Origin: Bubalus kerabau
Taxonomy: Eukaryota > Chordata > Mammalia > Artiodactyla > Bovidae
Length of the DNA stretch: 64,000 bases
NCBI RefSeq assembly: GCF_029407905.1
Contig: NC_073634.1
Coordinates: forward strand, 23,139,501 to 23,203,500
Direction: 5' to 3'
Part shown: positions 23,540 through 34,046 of the stretch, piece by piece
How the letters are laid out: each line of letters begins with the position of its first letter
Position numbering within the stretch: the first letter of the stretch is position 1
Notes under the pieces: generated by a model
The model's input: the letters and a program-made list of their open reading frames with translations, nothing else
The model's database searches: none
What the model was told of the DNA's origin: nothing
Translations under genes and position numbers: made by a program

Positions 23540-23660
23540 GGAATTCCTGGTCTTGAATCCCACCCTGCCATTTGTTAGCTGTTTAATGTTAAGTACATAT
23601 TTACTCCTTCGTAATCTCAATTTCCTGAGATGTAAACTGGGGAAAACAGTATGCATTTCT
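23540..23660 (+). mobile_element. MIR SINE fragment, forward
   Basis: 'ttgaatcccaccctgccatttgttagctg' and 'tctcaatttcctgagatgtaaactgggg' are MIR core equivalents. Confidence 0.7.
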
Positions 23661-23789
23661 CTCCTACCTCCAGAACTCATACAAGGGACAAGGAATACAA
23701 GGAAGCACTAAAGTATTATAATCAACCAGCAAATCAATACAGTGATCAATGCAAGCCAATCCTGATAGCAAATGCACAGTCCTTACTCT

Positions 23790-24000
23790 GCTAGGTACCA
23801 TTCTAAGAATTTTATTTGTAATGGTTCATTAAATTTTCACAACAATCCTGTGGGGTATGTATTGTTATTAGCATCCCAGTTTATAGATTAAGAATCCAGG
23901 GAATGGAAAATTTAGGTAATTTGTTTATGTTGTAGAGATAATAAGTAGCAGAAGTAGGATTTTAACTCAGGCATTCTAGGACACCATACTCCCCAACACT
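23790..24000 (-). mobile_element. MIR SINE, reverse
   Basis: Reverse MIR: 'ctgctaggtaccattctaag', 'ttcacaacaatcctgtggggtatgtattgttattagcatccc', 'agtagcagaagtaggattttaactcaggc'. Nearly full length. Confidence 0.88.
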
Positions 24001-24779
24001 TGTAAGTCATGTAACTGAAGAATTAATTTATCAGCTAAAACTAGGACTCTTGGAGAATGAAATGAAAACAGAGATAGTGATGCTATACTGTCACAACAAA
24101 CATAAACTAAGACTTGAATTAGGCAAGTAAGATATTTAGTCACCTCTATTTAAGGGATGTTGAATGTGAAGCTGGCTTGAAAATTTCCTGTGCAGTGAGG
24201 AAATGCTGGGGAAGGTAGTCGCTGCATGGTACACAGTAATCGCCACCAAAATGGACCATGCACTGATCCTCTGTATACCCTCCTTCTCCAAATCCAGACT
24301 GGAGTCCAGCAGGCACTGAATTGAATAACTCCATTTATTACCGTTGAAATCAACGTGTCTACAGCTCCTGTCCACTGATCACAGTTTCTATTTGTAGGAA
24401 TCGTGGAGACAGAACTTGTGTATTCATTTCTGGAGGTCTTAGGTGCCCCCCTACACAGTGTACCCAAGGGATAGGACACAGAGATAGGCTCCAAGTTCTC
24501 AGGGTAGCTCTTGCCCACATGGATTTCTAGCGTTTTGTCCTAACGGTCACTTTGTGGCCTCCTATGCACTGCCTCTGTGAGGCAGAGAGGTCTGTCATGT
24601 GAGTCTGTGGGGAGAAAGGGGAGATTGTAACTCAGGAACTAGATAAAGAAAATGTTCAAATACCTTCTCCTCTAGGAAGCACCTCTCAACCTTCCTCTCT
24701 GTATCTCCCACTGGCTCCCATAGTTCATTTAATGTGCTTTTTAGAAATTTTAATACAGAAAACTATATTTTAGCTGAGG
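24001..24779. other. Unique noncoding sequence
   Basis: No repeat recognised. A reverse 122-codon frame (24150-24518) and shorter overlapping ones show no domain; I treat them as chance. Confidence 0.45.
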
Positions 24780-24946
24780 AAACTTAATACAGTGACATAG
24801 TTCATGGATTCCAGAGCCATGAAGTACTTACCAATGAGGTGACCTTGGGTAAGTAAATTTAATCTTGACTATTTCATCTGTAAAATAGGGATGAAAATTT
24901 ACCTACCTCATAAAATTGTTTCGAAGATTAGTTGAATTAACTTATT
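24780..24946 (+). mobile_element. MIR SINE, forward
   Basis: 'gattccagagccatgaagtactta', 'gaggtgaccttgggtaagtaaa', 'catctgtaaaatagggatg' and 'cctacctcataaaattg' follow MIR order. Confidence 0.85.
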
Positions 24947-24954
24947 GGAAGTCC

Positions 24955-25092
24955 GTGGACTTCCCTGGTGGCCCAGTGGTTAAGACTGCATTCCCACTAC
25001 AAGGGGCAGGGTTTGATCCCTGGTCCTTGATCTGGGAACTAAGATCCCACATGCTGTGTGGGCATGGTGGAGGTGGAGGGGAAGATCTACTA
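24955..25092 (+). mobile_element. CHR-type SINE, forward, short copy
   Basis: tRNA-like head 'acttccctggtggcccagtgg' and box-B-like 'ggtttgatccc' with a short downstream part ending in purine-rich sequence. Target-site duplication ggaagtcc at 24947-24954 and 25093-25100. Confidence 0.88.
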
Positions 25093-25149
25093 GGAAGTCC
25101 ATAGAGCATCCTCTGCTCCTCTCCCTATTTTTCCTTCTTCCAATAAGAT

Positions 25150-25260
25150 AGAGATTGTGTTTTGTCCATGTTTATTTATGTGTCTATTTCTCCTGTGCCA
25201 ACACAGAGTATGGTACAGAGTGGACTCACTGTAGCATTTGCTGTAAGAACAAAAGGAAGA
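25150..25260 (+). mobile_element. Possible L2 3'-end fragment
   Basis: 'gtccatgtttatttatgtgtctatttctcctgtgcc' and 'agagtatggtacagagtgg' resemble a diverged L2 3' end. Weak. Confidence 0.33.
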
Positions 25261-25873
25261 CAGATGAGCAAATTAACAGGCAGAAGATCAGTTCCAGACC
25301 TAAGTTGATATTTAATTGATTTAAAATAACTCAAAGTCTACAAATATTCAATAACACAGTCTTCCAGCAGTATCCAGGTCATTTGTTCTCTATCAATGGA
25401 AGATACACTTTAAGTGAGCTACAAGATAAACTGAATGTCTTTAGGGACTCTAGACTAGCCTTGTAAAAGTGAGTTGTGAACCCATGTGTCAGCAATGAAC
25501 AATTTCTGTGCAGCACCAGTGGGATCTTTTGAATGCCTCCACACCCCACTTATGAAATAAGCAGGTGGAATTGTTTTATTCATGTTGAAAATCAAAATGA
25601 CCAGAAATGGCATAAAGCAATACAAGTGCTCCTAAAATGAAATCAGTAACATACATATAGCCATCTGCAATCCATTTAAGAATCCAGAGCCCAGGAAGAA
25701 TCTAGTTTAGGGAAGGAAAAGGAACAAAAAGATATAGCCAACAGTCCAAGGAAATGACCTTCAGAAATGCCACAGAGATCAGAAAACACAGCAGGGATAG
25801 AACACAGCTATGGGAATTGTTCTCAGGAGGTGGAAAATTTACTCCATCTCCTGGAAATGCTTATTTGTCTGAT
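25261..25873. other. Unique noncoding sequence
   Basis: No repeat or gene recognised. Confidence 0.45.
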
Positions 25874-25883
25874 AAGCAACTCT

Positions 25884-26086
25884 ATTACTATTGCTATCCT
25901 ATGGCTCAGCCATAAAGAATTCTCCTGCAATAAAAAATTGCAGGAGCTGCAGGAGGCATGCGTTCAATCCCTGGGTCAGGAAGATCCCCTGGAGGAGGAA
26001 ATGGCAACCCACTCCAGTATTCTTGCCTAGAAAATTCCACTGACAGAGGTCACAAAGAGTCCGACACGACTGAACGGCTAGGCATG
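25884..26086 (+). mobile_element. Bov-tA SINE, forward, with an enlarged hairpin in the tRNA-like head
   Basis: Body is standard ('cccactccagtattcttgcc..gacacgactga'). Target-site duplication aagcaactct at 25874-25883 and 26087-26096 is perfect. The head is unusual: a 10-bp perfect inverted repeat (25922-25931 with 25937-25946) around an A5 loop replaces the normal short 'cctgcaatgcagg' dyad. Part of the normal body between 'ttccactgacagagg' and 'tcacaaagag' is missing. Confidence 0.94.
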
Positions 26087-26097
26087 AAGCAACTCTG

Positions 26098-26495
26098 CGA
26101 ATTCCTTGAGGGCGGGGACTGTGCCTTAGTCTTTTCTTGTTGTTTAGTCGCTAAGTCACGTCCAACTCTTTTGTGACCCCATGGACTGTAGCCCGCCAGA
26201 CTCCTCTGTCCATGGGATTTCCCAGGCAAGAATACTGGAGTGGGTTGCCATTTCCTTCTGCAGGGACCTTCCTCACCCAGGGATCGAACCCATGTCTCCT
26301 GCATTGGCAGGTGGACTCTTTACCACTGAGCCACCAGGGAAGCCCCAAGTCTTTTCTACCTGTGCTTTAAAATTCTGCACACAGATACCCTGAGGAGCTC
26401 CACATTCAGTAGAATGACTGGCACACAGTAAGTGTTTAAGAAGTATCTATTGAGAAAACGGATGAATGATTCAAACAAATGGATAAGTGAGTAAT
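26098..26495 (+). mobile_element. L2 3' end, forward, split by Bov-tA
   Basis: Left 'gaattccttgagggcggggactgtgcc' and right 'gaatgactggcacacagtaagtgtttaagaagtatctattgag..atgaatgattc' join into one L2 3' terminus, interrupted at 26138-26347. Confidence 0.83.
26138..26347 (-). mobile_element. Bov-tA SINE, reverse, inserted in L2
   Basis: Reverse Bov-tA with a well-kept sequence (few differences from the family pattern). Target-site duplication agtcttttct at 26128-26137 and 26348-26357 is perfect over 10 bp. Confidence 0.97.
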
Positions 26496-26639
26496 TAAGT
26501 CATCAGGCAGATGTGGAGCCCTCATCTTGCTCCTCTTGACCTTTGCAGATTAAGGAGTTTTGAGAATTTTGAAAGGGCAAAGAAATGGAAACCAAGATAA
26601 CTTCTAGATGGACAGGCCCTGCTCTAGGCCATTTGAACA

Positions 26640-27740
26640 TCTTCTTTGGAGAAATATCTATTCAAAGCTTTGTCCATTTTTAAATTGGGTTGTTGAGTTG
26701 TTCTTTATATATTCTAAGACCCTTGTTAGATTTATGCCTGATACATTTACATTTGCTAATATTTTCCCCTTTCTATGGGTTATCTATTTTATCATCTTGA
26801 TGGTATCCTTCAGAACACAAAGGTTTTATCTTAATGAAGTTTAATTTATTTTTTCTTTTGTCACTTGTGATTTTAGTGTCATAGCTAACAAATCATTCCC
26901 TAATTCAAGGTCACAATTTACTTCTATGTTTTCTTCCAAGAATTTTATAATTTAGGTCTTATATTTAGGTCTCCAATGGATTTTGAGTTATGCTTTGGAT
27001 GTGGTATGGGGAAAGAGTCCAAATTCATACCTTTACATGTGGAAATCCAGTTGTCCCAGCACCATTTGTTGAAAAGACTATTCTTTCCCTATTAAACTGT
27101 CTTGACACCCTTCAAGAAAAAGAATAGTCTTATAATTGTCTTGATGGCTAAATTTTTTGCATCAGCTTGGCTCAATTATGGTGTTGTCATTTGTTCAAAC
27201 ACTACTGTAGCTGTGTTACTGTGAAAATATTTTATAGATGTGATTAACATATACAGTCAGTTAACTTCAAGTTGATAAGACAGTATCTTTGATATTGTGG
27301 GTTATTCAGCCTTATCTAATCAGCTGAAAGCCTTAAGAGCAAAAATGGAGGTTTCCTGGAGAAAAAGGAATTCTGCCTCAAGGCTGTAACATAGAAATCT
27401 TGCCTATAGTTTCAGCCTACTGGCCTGCCCTACAAATTTCAAGCTTGCCATCTCCCACATTACATGAACCAATTTCTTAGAATAAATCTCAACTTACACA
27501 TACATATATCCTGTTGGTTCTGTTTCTTGAAGGAAAGCTGATTGATATATCTGTCAAAATCCGATGGACCTTAATGTAAGGATTTATTTCTGGTCTGACA
27601 ATTCTATTCCATTATCTATATAACTACCTTTATGCCAGCATGGGCTACTGAAACTATACAGTAAAACTTTGAAATCAGGAAGTATGATTCCACCAAATTT
27701 ATTCCTCGTTCTTCAAGATGGTTTTGTTTATTCTGGATAC
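26640..27740 (-). mobile_element. L1 LINE ORF2 3' part, reverse, split by an LTR
   Basis: On the reverse strand, 27125 down to 26640 reads the familiar L1 ORF2 C-terminal coding stretch ('tggtgctgggacaactgg' onward to the 'caacccaatttaaaaatgg' region). 27740-27556 reads the piece just upstream ('gaaatcaggaagtatgattc' region on the forward strand). The two halves abut in L1 and are separated here by about 430 bp of LTR. Stops and indels show the copy is old and dead. Confidence 0.82.
27130..27555 (+). mobile_element. Ancient LTR of ERVL/MaLR type, inserted in L1
   Basis: Motifs 'tagatgtgattaacata', 'ctaatcagctgaaagccttaagagc', 'ggaattctgcctcaaggctgtaacatagaaatc' and a 3' end 'ataaatctcaacttacacatac..cctgttggttctgtttct' with an AATAAA signal at 27481-27486. 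This is a noncoding LTR fragment; the exact subfamily is not assigned. Confidence 0.68.
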
Positions 27741-28113
27741 TCTGTATTCCAGAGTGTGTTTTAGAACACATATGGAAACACATATGGAACATCACATCCT
27801 TTCTTTCTTCTCATCTGCCATTCCATTTCCTTCTTCCAGAGCCCTGGGGAGTGGAGGCAAGAGGTGATGGAGCACGGTTGGTGGGCAAAGCAGACGTGAT
27901 TGACCATCCTCACAAATGCAACGTTTTAGGGAAAGGCAGACTGGCAAGTAGAGACAGGAGTGATCCAGGCATTATGCGTGTCTGGTTAACTCAGCTGCTA
28001 ATCATTGGCTTGCTGCCTCTGGGGTCCGAGATCCCTTAAATCATGCAGTTCCTCAACGTTAGGCTAAGCTACTGCAGAACAGGACTAGATTATCATTTTC
28101 ACTTGGATTCACC
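27741..28113. other. Unique noncoding sequence with a 12-bp tandem duplication
   Basis: acacatatggaa is repeated exactly at 27766-27777 and 27778-27789. The rest shows no repeat or gene. Confidence 0.5.
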
Positions 28114-28137
28114 GTTCAGTTCAGTTCAGTCGCTCAT

Positions 28138-29319
28138 TCATGTCCGACTCTTTGTGACCCCACGAATAGCAGCACGCCAGGCCTCCCTGTCCATCACCAA
28201 CTCCCGGAGTTCACTCAGACTCACGTCCATCGAGTCAGTGATGCCATCCAGCCATCTCATCCTCTGTCGTCCCCTTCTCCTCCTGCCCCCAATCCCTCCC
28301 AGCATCAGAGTCTTTTCCAATGAGTCAACTCTTCGCCTGAGGTGGCCAAAGTACTGGAGCTTCAGCTTTAGCATCATTCCTTCCAAAGAAATCCCAGGGC
28401 TGATCTCCTTCAGAATGGACTGGTTGGATCTCCTTGCAGTCCAAGGGACTCTCAAGAGTCTTCTCCAACACCACAGTTCAAAAGCATCAATTCTTCGGCG
28501 CTCAGCCTTCTTCACAGTCCTACTCTCACATCCATACATGACCACAGGAAAAACCATAGCCCTGATTAGACGGACCTGTGTTGGCCAAGTAATGTCTCTG
28601 CTTTTGAATGTGCTATCTAGGTTGGTCATAACTTTCCTTCCAAGGAGTAAGCGTCTTTTAATTTCATGGCTGCAGTCACCATCTGCAGTGATTTTGGAGT
28701 TCAAAAAAATAAAGTCTGACACTGTTTCCACTGTTTCCCCATCTATTTCCCATGAAGTGATGGGACCAGATGCCATGATCTTCATTTTCTGAATGAGCTT
28801 TAAGCCAACTTTTTCACTCTCCTCTTTCACTTTCATCAAGAGGCTTTTCAGTTCCTCTTCACTTTCTGCCATAAGGGTGGTGTCATCTGCATATCTGAGG
28901 TTATTGATATTTCTCCCGGCAATCTTGATTCCAGCTTGTGCTTCTTCCAGTCCAGCGTTTCTCATGATGTGCTCTGCATAGAAGTTAAATAAACAGGGTG
29001 ACAATATACAGCTTTGACGTACTCCTTTTCCTATTTGGAACCAGTCTGTTGTTCCATGTCCAGTTCTAACTGTTGCTTCCTGACCTGCATACAGATTTCT
29101 CAAGGGGCAGGTCAGGTGGTCTGGTATTCCCATCTCTTTCAGAATTTTCCACAGTTTATTGTGATCCACATGGTCAAAGGCTTTGGCATAGTCAATAAAG
29201 CAGAAATAGATGCTTTTCTGGAACTCTCTTGCTTTTTCCATGATCCAGCGGATGTTGGCAATTTGATCTCTGGTTCCTCTGCCTTTTCTAAAACCAGCTA
29301 AAAACATCAGGAAGTTCAC
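28138..29319 (-). pseudogene. BovB reverse transcriptase, C-terminal part, copy 1
   Basis: 393-codon frame covering the RT palm to the C-terminal end. FIDYAKAFD (residues 41-49) holds the first catalytic aspartate, and YADD (143-146) holds the second pair; both are intact. The segment that is GVxQGC in copy 2 reads GVRQSC here, a glycine-to-serine change in a conserved RT position. The C-terminal part (from about residue 180) is the conserved non-LTR tail region with [12 protein letters not shown] text. The frame is separated from the upstream part by a +1 insertion near 29299 ('gctaaaaacat' where copy 2 has 'gcttgaacat'), so no full-length protein can be made. The apparent first residues before GFRKGRG are artefacts of that shift. 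Confidence 0.95.
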
Positions 29320-30217
29320 GGTTCATGTATTGCTGAAGCCTGGCTTGGAGAATTTTGAGCATTACTTTACTAGCATGTGAGATGAGTGCAATTGTGCGGT
29401 AGTATGAGCATTCTTTGGCATTGCCTTTCTTTGGGATTGGAATGAAAAATGACCTGTTCCAGTCCTGTGGCCACTGCTGAGTTTTCCAAATTTGCTGACA
29501 TATTGAGTGCAGCACTTTCACAGCATCATCTTTCAGGATTTGAAATAGCTCAACTGGAATTCCATCACCTCCACTAGCTTTGTCCGTAGTGATGCTTTCT
29601 AAGGCCCACTTGACTTCACATTCCAGGATGTCTGGTTCTAGGTCAGTGATCACACCATCGTGATTATCTGGGTCATGATGATCTTTTTTGTGCAGTTCTT
29701 CTATGTATTCTTGCCACCTCTTCTTAATATCTTCTACTTCTGTTAGGTCCATACCATTTCTGTCCTTTATCGAGTCCATCTTTGCGTGAAATGTTCCCCT
29801 GGTATCTCTAATTTTCTTGAAGAGATCTCTAGTCTTTCCCATTCTGTTGTTTTCCTCTATTTCTTTGCACTGATTACTGAGGAAGGCTTTCTTATCTCTT
29901 CTTGCTATTCTTTGGAACTCTGCTTTCAGATGCTTATATCTTTCCTTTTCTCCCTTGCTTTTCATTTCCCTTCTTTTCACAGCTATTTGTAAGGCCTCCC
30001 CAGACAGCCATTTTGCTTTTTGGCATTTCTTTTCCTTGGGGATGGTCTTGATCCCTGTCTCCTGTACAATGTCATGAACGTCTGTCCATAGTTCATCAGG
30101 CACTCTATCTATCAGATCTAGTCCCTTAAATCTATTTCTCACTTCCACTGTATAATCATAAGGGATTTGATTTAGGTCATACCTGAATGGTCTAGTGGTT
30201 TTCCCTACGTTCTTCAA
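29288..30217 (-). pseudogene. BovB linker and N-terminal reverse transcriptase, copy 1
   Basis: 309-codon frame from just after the endonuclease (KNVGKTTRPFRYDLN) through the linker and RT fingers, including DKASGGDGIPVELF and IPIPKKGNAKECSYYRTIALIS, which are RT motif 0/1-like segments. It opens only because an in-frame TGA at 30341-30343 (where copy 2 reads a glutamine-type codon in QHQNQ) cuts off the endonuclease. Upstream, 30344-30566 still encodes endonuclease C-terminal text up to the truncation point. It ends at the frameshift near 29299. No product expected. Confidence 0.94.
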
Positions 30218-30566
30218 TTTAAGTCTGAATTTGGTAATAAGGAGTTCATGATCTGAGCCACAGTCAGCTCCTGGTCTTGTTTTTGCTGACTGTATAGAGC
30301 TTCTCCATCTTTGGCTGCAAAGAACATAATCAATCTGATTTCAGTGTTGACCATCTGGTGATGTCCATGTGTAGAGTCTTCTCTTGTGTTGTTGGAAGAG
30401 GGTGTTTGCTATGACCAGTGCATTTTCTTGGCAAAAGTCTATTAGTCTTTGCCCTGCTTCATTCTGTATTCCAAAGCCAAATTTGCCTGTTCCTCCAGGT
30501 GTTTCTTGACTTCCTACTTTTGCATTCCAGTCCCCTATAATGAAAAGGAAATCTTTTTTGGGTGTT

Positions 30567-31374
30567 GCTGATTGTTTTTCATAACTGTCTTAGATGTGCA
30601 CTTGTATTCTTGTCATATTTGGAAAGGGCTTTATTTAGAGTGGAATAGCTGAACGTACAGAGAAATGGAGGGCTGTTATGAAATCTTGGTCAAGGGCAAA
30701 GGACTTCAACTTGCATGTAAAATTCCTGTAATATGTGTCTTTTAAATGTGTATCAGAGAAGATGGTTTTCCAGGTCTCCTGCCTCTCCTCATTATCCCCT
30801 TGATGTTTTACAGTGCTCACCGCCAAGCAGAAAGTCTTCCTTACCTCTGACCAGCCTCTTCCTCTTGTTCTATCATCAGAGGAGATGGAGAACAGCTGCT
30901 CTATTTTATGGCCTCACAGTTAATTTAATTTATATCTACTGTATATGTGATTTCTTAAAACTTAATAGAACATTTCAGTTTGGCATGTAGAAAGGGCTCT
31001 CTGCCTCACCCCAGTCATTCCCAATAGATGTGTTTTATCGTCTTAATTTATGTTTTTGTCTCTGTTGTTGCTTGTTGTCTTTTTTTAATAGTGTGATTTT
31101 ATTTTTATGACTGCATTCTTCCTAAGAATTTTCTGGGCACGTGGCATTCCAAAATTTTACTAATTTAATGACCCGTCCCACAGACAGATGATCTCAAAAA
31201 GATAATGAAAGTTTAGAGTGCTGTGTGATCTCCAAGTCAGCAAAGACTCAGGGGTGTTGTTATGGAAGCTCCTTGGAGATGGTGTGCATGGAACTCATGG
31301 ACAAAGGATCTACAGGCCTCTGCTGATATGTTACAAAAGTGAGAAATGTCTTAGAAAACTTGGAATGAAATGAC
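30567..31374. other. Unique noncoding sequence
   Basis: No repeat or exon recognised; AT-rich with short T runs near 31080. Confidence 0.45.
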
Positions 31375-31745
31375 ATTGTCAGCTTAAAAAAACTGCACAA
31401 TGTAAAAGCTGTGAGCTGTGTCTAAATGTCTCTGTACAAAGTCTTACTGAGGACTGTAGCCTGGGAGGCAGCCTCTCAGTAGCTCTGAGAAACTGTTCCA
31501 AAGAGGTAAAGGGGAGGTCAGTATTTACGTGATTTTTGGCAAAGTAGGTACACACGCAACACAGCATACCCCAGTAGAAGGTTGCTGCCAGTCATTAGGA
31601 ACAGACATCTTAGCTGATGGTTTTAGTGCTTTCTCAAGTATGGGACGATGCAAGAATCCAGGTTCATAAGAATTTTCTCCTGAAAATAGCTATCTGAAGG
31701 CCTGTTCAGCCAGTTTTCTCAGAGCACAGGGTGTCTCATTCGTAG
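31375..31745 (+). mobile_element. Ruminant ERV LTR-like segment (copy B), diverged
   Basis: 'gcagcctctcagtagctctgagaaactgttccaaagaggtaaagg' and 'tagtgctttctcaagtatgggacgatgcaag..' correspond in order to 33930-34440, so the two are copies of one repeat. The pattern resembles the bovine BTLTR1 group as I recall it. Only LTR-like noncoding sequence is present; no viral gene was seen. Confidence 0.55.
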
Positions 31746-32609
31746 TTTCCTCCCTAAACTCCTTTCAGGGTATGTTAAAGGTCTATGGTAGCAATAGCTA
31801 GTGACTCCATCCTGGTAGAGCCAGAGATGGTGAACCTTCTTTAGTCAGCACCCTTTAGAATCTTTTAACCCTGTCCAAATGCTAGAGCAGCCTTTGGCAA
31901 GGATGGTCTGGTGTTTTCTACCCACTGGGGTCTGACCTGTGCCCCAGAGGATAGGCATGAGGAATTTAGAAACAAGCATATGATTCCTCCAGAGGAAGCT
32001 GCATGAAGTGTAAGCCACGGGATGAGACTTTCTCCTGCCCTGTGGATTTACAGTCTCACACACAGATGAGAGAATGCAATAGCAGATCTCCTTGAGGTGA
32101 AAGGACCACCTTTGCTTGTCTGTAATGTCTCACACTTTCAACTGAAGCTTTGCAAAACAAGGTTTTCATTCTACTCCATCACCTAGAGACATAAGCTTAG
32201 AGGCATTTCTTACTGATCCAAATAATCCTAAAGCTGATCAGGATTGTCCACGTCACTCCACCCAAGGAACATCTCCTTTCTGAAGTCCACTTCCCTGGTG
32301 GTCTTCAGGAGTTTTACGTATGGGAGGAGAGGTCAGATGTTGATGTAGGTGCTTTAGTTTAACATTGCTAACTCAACTTCCTTTCTTCTTGAAAGTAGCA
32401 TCAGTTTCTTATTCTCTAGCAGAATCAACTCTGTTTTTAAAGGAAGAACCAGTAAGAAGGATTTAAAGATCTTCCTGAGGGATTTCTCTTGTCCATTATC
32501 AAATTCCTTGGAAAACAAGAGTTCTTCTGAAAGTTCTTCTCTGTTATTTCACAAAGGAGCTCTCTAAAAATTGGCCCATTTCAGTGGCAAATTTGCACTA
32601 CATATTGTC
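31746..32609. other. Unassigned noncoding sequence
   Basis: May include diverged flank of the LTR-like repeat. No gene recognised. Confidence 0.4.
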
Positions 32610-33400
32610 AATAAGAGCCAGCTTAAGACTAAATATTAAAAAAATTAAGATCATGGCATCTGGCCCCATTACTGCAAAGGCGAATAGAAGGGGAAAAGGT
32701 GGAAGTAGTGATATATTTCCTCTTCCTGGGCTCCAGAATCACTGTGGATGGTGACTGCAGCCATAAAATCAGAAGACAACTGCTTCTTGGAAGGAAAGCT
32801 ACGACAAACCTAGACAGTGTTGAAAAGCAGAGACATTACTCTGCCAACAAGGGTCCACATCATCAAGGCTATGGTCTTTCCAGTGGTCACGTACAATTAT
32901 GAGAGCTGAATCATAAAGAAGGCAGAACGCCTTCAATCCTACATGTGGCAACTAAGACTTGTCAGCCAAATAAATAAATATATAAACAAATAGATATTTA
33001 AAAAACAAAATGTTCAAATTGTTGCCTTCAAACTGTGGTGCTGTAGTAGAGTCCTGAGCGTCCCTTGGACAGCAAGGAGATTAAACCAGTCAATTTTAAG
33101 GGAGATCAACCCTGGATATTCACTGGAAGGACATGCTGAAGCTGAAACTCCAGTATTTTGGTCATTGGATGCAAACAGATGACTCATTGGAAAAGTCCCT
33201 GATGCTGGGAAAGATTGACAGCAGAAGGAGACGAGGGCATCAGCGAGTGAGATGGTTGGATGGCATCACTGATGCAATGAACATGAACTTGGGCAAACTC
33301 CGGGAGATGGTGAGGAACAGGGAGGCCTGGCATGTTGTAGTCCATGGGGTCGCAAAGAGTCTGACATGACTGGGCGACTGAACAATAACAATTGTCAATA
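32610..33400 (+). mobile_element. BovB LINE 3' part, forward, split by a SINE fragment
   Basis: Begins near 'agccagcttaagactaaatatt' and runs through 'catggcatctggcccc' to the 3' terminus 'catgactgggcgactgaac' at about 33385. A foreign A-rich piece at 32931-33014 interrupts it. Frames are broken: open pieces at 32699-32902 and 33133-33369 only. No catalytic region is present. Confidence 0.93.
32931..33014 (+). mobile_element. CHR-type SINE 3' fragment inside BovB
   Basis: 'catgtggcaactaagacttgtcagccaaataaataaatat' matches the 3' end of a CHR SINE, 5'-truncated. BovB similarity stops at 32930 and resumes at about 33010-33015. Confidence 0.75.
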
Positions 33401-33590
33401 ACTACCTTGGTGCACTGAACTCCACTGCCTGGATTCTAAACCTGACTCCACCACTCCTACCTGTATGACTTTGGGCAAATTACTTAACCTCTCTGAACTT
33501 CAGGTTAACAATACCTACCTAAATGTACAGGTATCATATCTCTTAGAATGGTGTCTGGCAGGTGCTGAGAGCTCAGATTAACACTGGCCA
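33400..33590 (+). mobile_element. MIR SINE, forward
   Basis: 'actccactgcctggattctaaacctgactccaccactcc', 'atgactttgggcaaattacttaacctctctgaacttcagg' and 'gaatggtgtctggcaggtgctg' follow MIR order. Confidence 0.87.
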
Positions 33591-33607
33591 CAATGGTAGT
33601 GATGGAG

Positions 33608-33835
33608 ATGACATGCTAGGTGCTTTCCATGCACCTAAGTTCATGACATGCTAGGCTCTTTGGATGTAGTCTAACCTTGACAAGTACTCTCCCTTCACAG
33701 ATGGGAGAGTGAAGTTCAAAGAGAATAAATAATCAACTCAAAGGCATAAATTTAACAGGTGGCAGGCAGGGATTTAAATCCAGTTCTTTCTAACCCAACT
33801 CCAGAGCTCTTTTCTTTATTGTGTTACCGTATTTC
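33608..33835 (-). mobile_element. MIR SINE, reverse, with a 35-bp partial tandem duplication
   Basis: 'gacaagtactctcccttcacagatggg', 'aacaggtggcaggcagggatttaaatccag' and 'actccagagctcttttc' are reverse-MIR features. atgacatgctagg occurs at 33608-33620 and 33643-33655, so the left end is partly duplicated. Confidence 0.8.
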
Positions 33836-34046
33836 TAGACCAGATCAGTATATGCATCAGGAAAGTTCTTTACAGTGTTGATGAAAACAAAAAGTACAGC
33901 CTAAGAACTGAGAATGATGCATTATTCAGTGGACAAACTGAAGACTTAAATCCAAGAGACAGCTTCTCAGATAGCTCTGAGGGATTTTCCGAAGAGGTAA
34001 GGGAGAAGCCGGAATATAAAAGAGTTTTCAAAAACCAGTTGTCTGG

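Larger units (their letters stand above)
28114..30566 (-). mobile_element. BovB LINE copy 1, reverse, 5'-truncated (about 2.45 kb)
   Basis: The 3' end lies at 28114 with the BovB terminal 'gttcagttcagttcag' text, and the similarity to copy 2 (41,317-44,005) stops at about 30566 after 'cttttttgggtgtt'. Across the shared length the two copies are visibly near-identical with scattered single-base differences. Non-LTR element: reverse transcription of its RNA occurs at the nicked target. No clear target-site duplication was found at this copy. Confidence 0.97.

Noticed and set aside
28043..28792. 249-codon forward open frame
   Set aside because: It is the antisense of BovB copy 1; the reverse strand carries the real RT text.
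32288..32303. SINE head (acttccctggtggtc) at 32288
   Set aside because: The match is only about 15 bases and no SINE body follows, so it is likely coincidence or an unprovable fragment.
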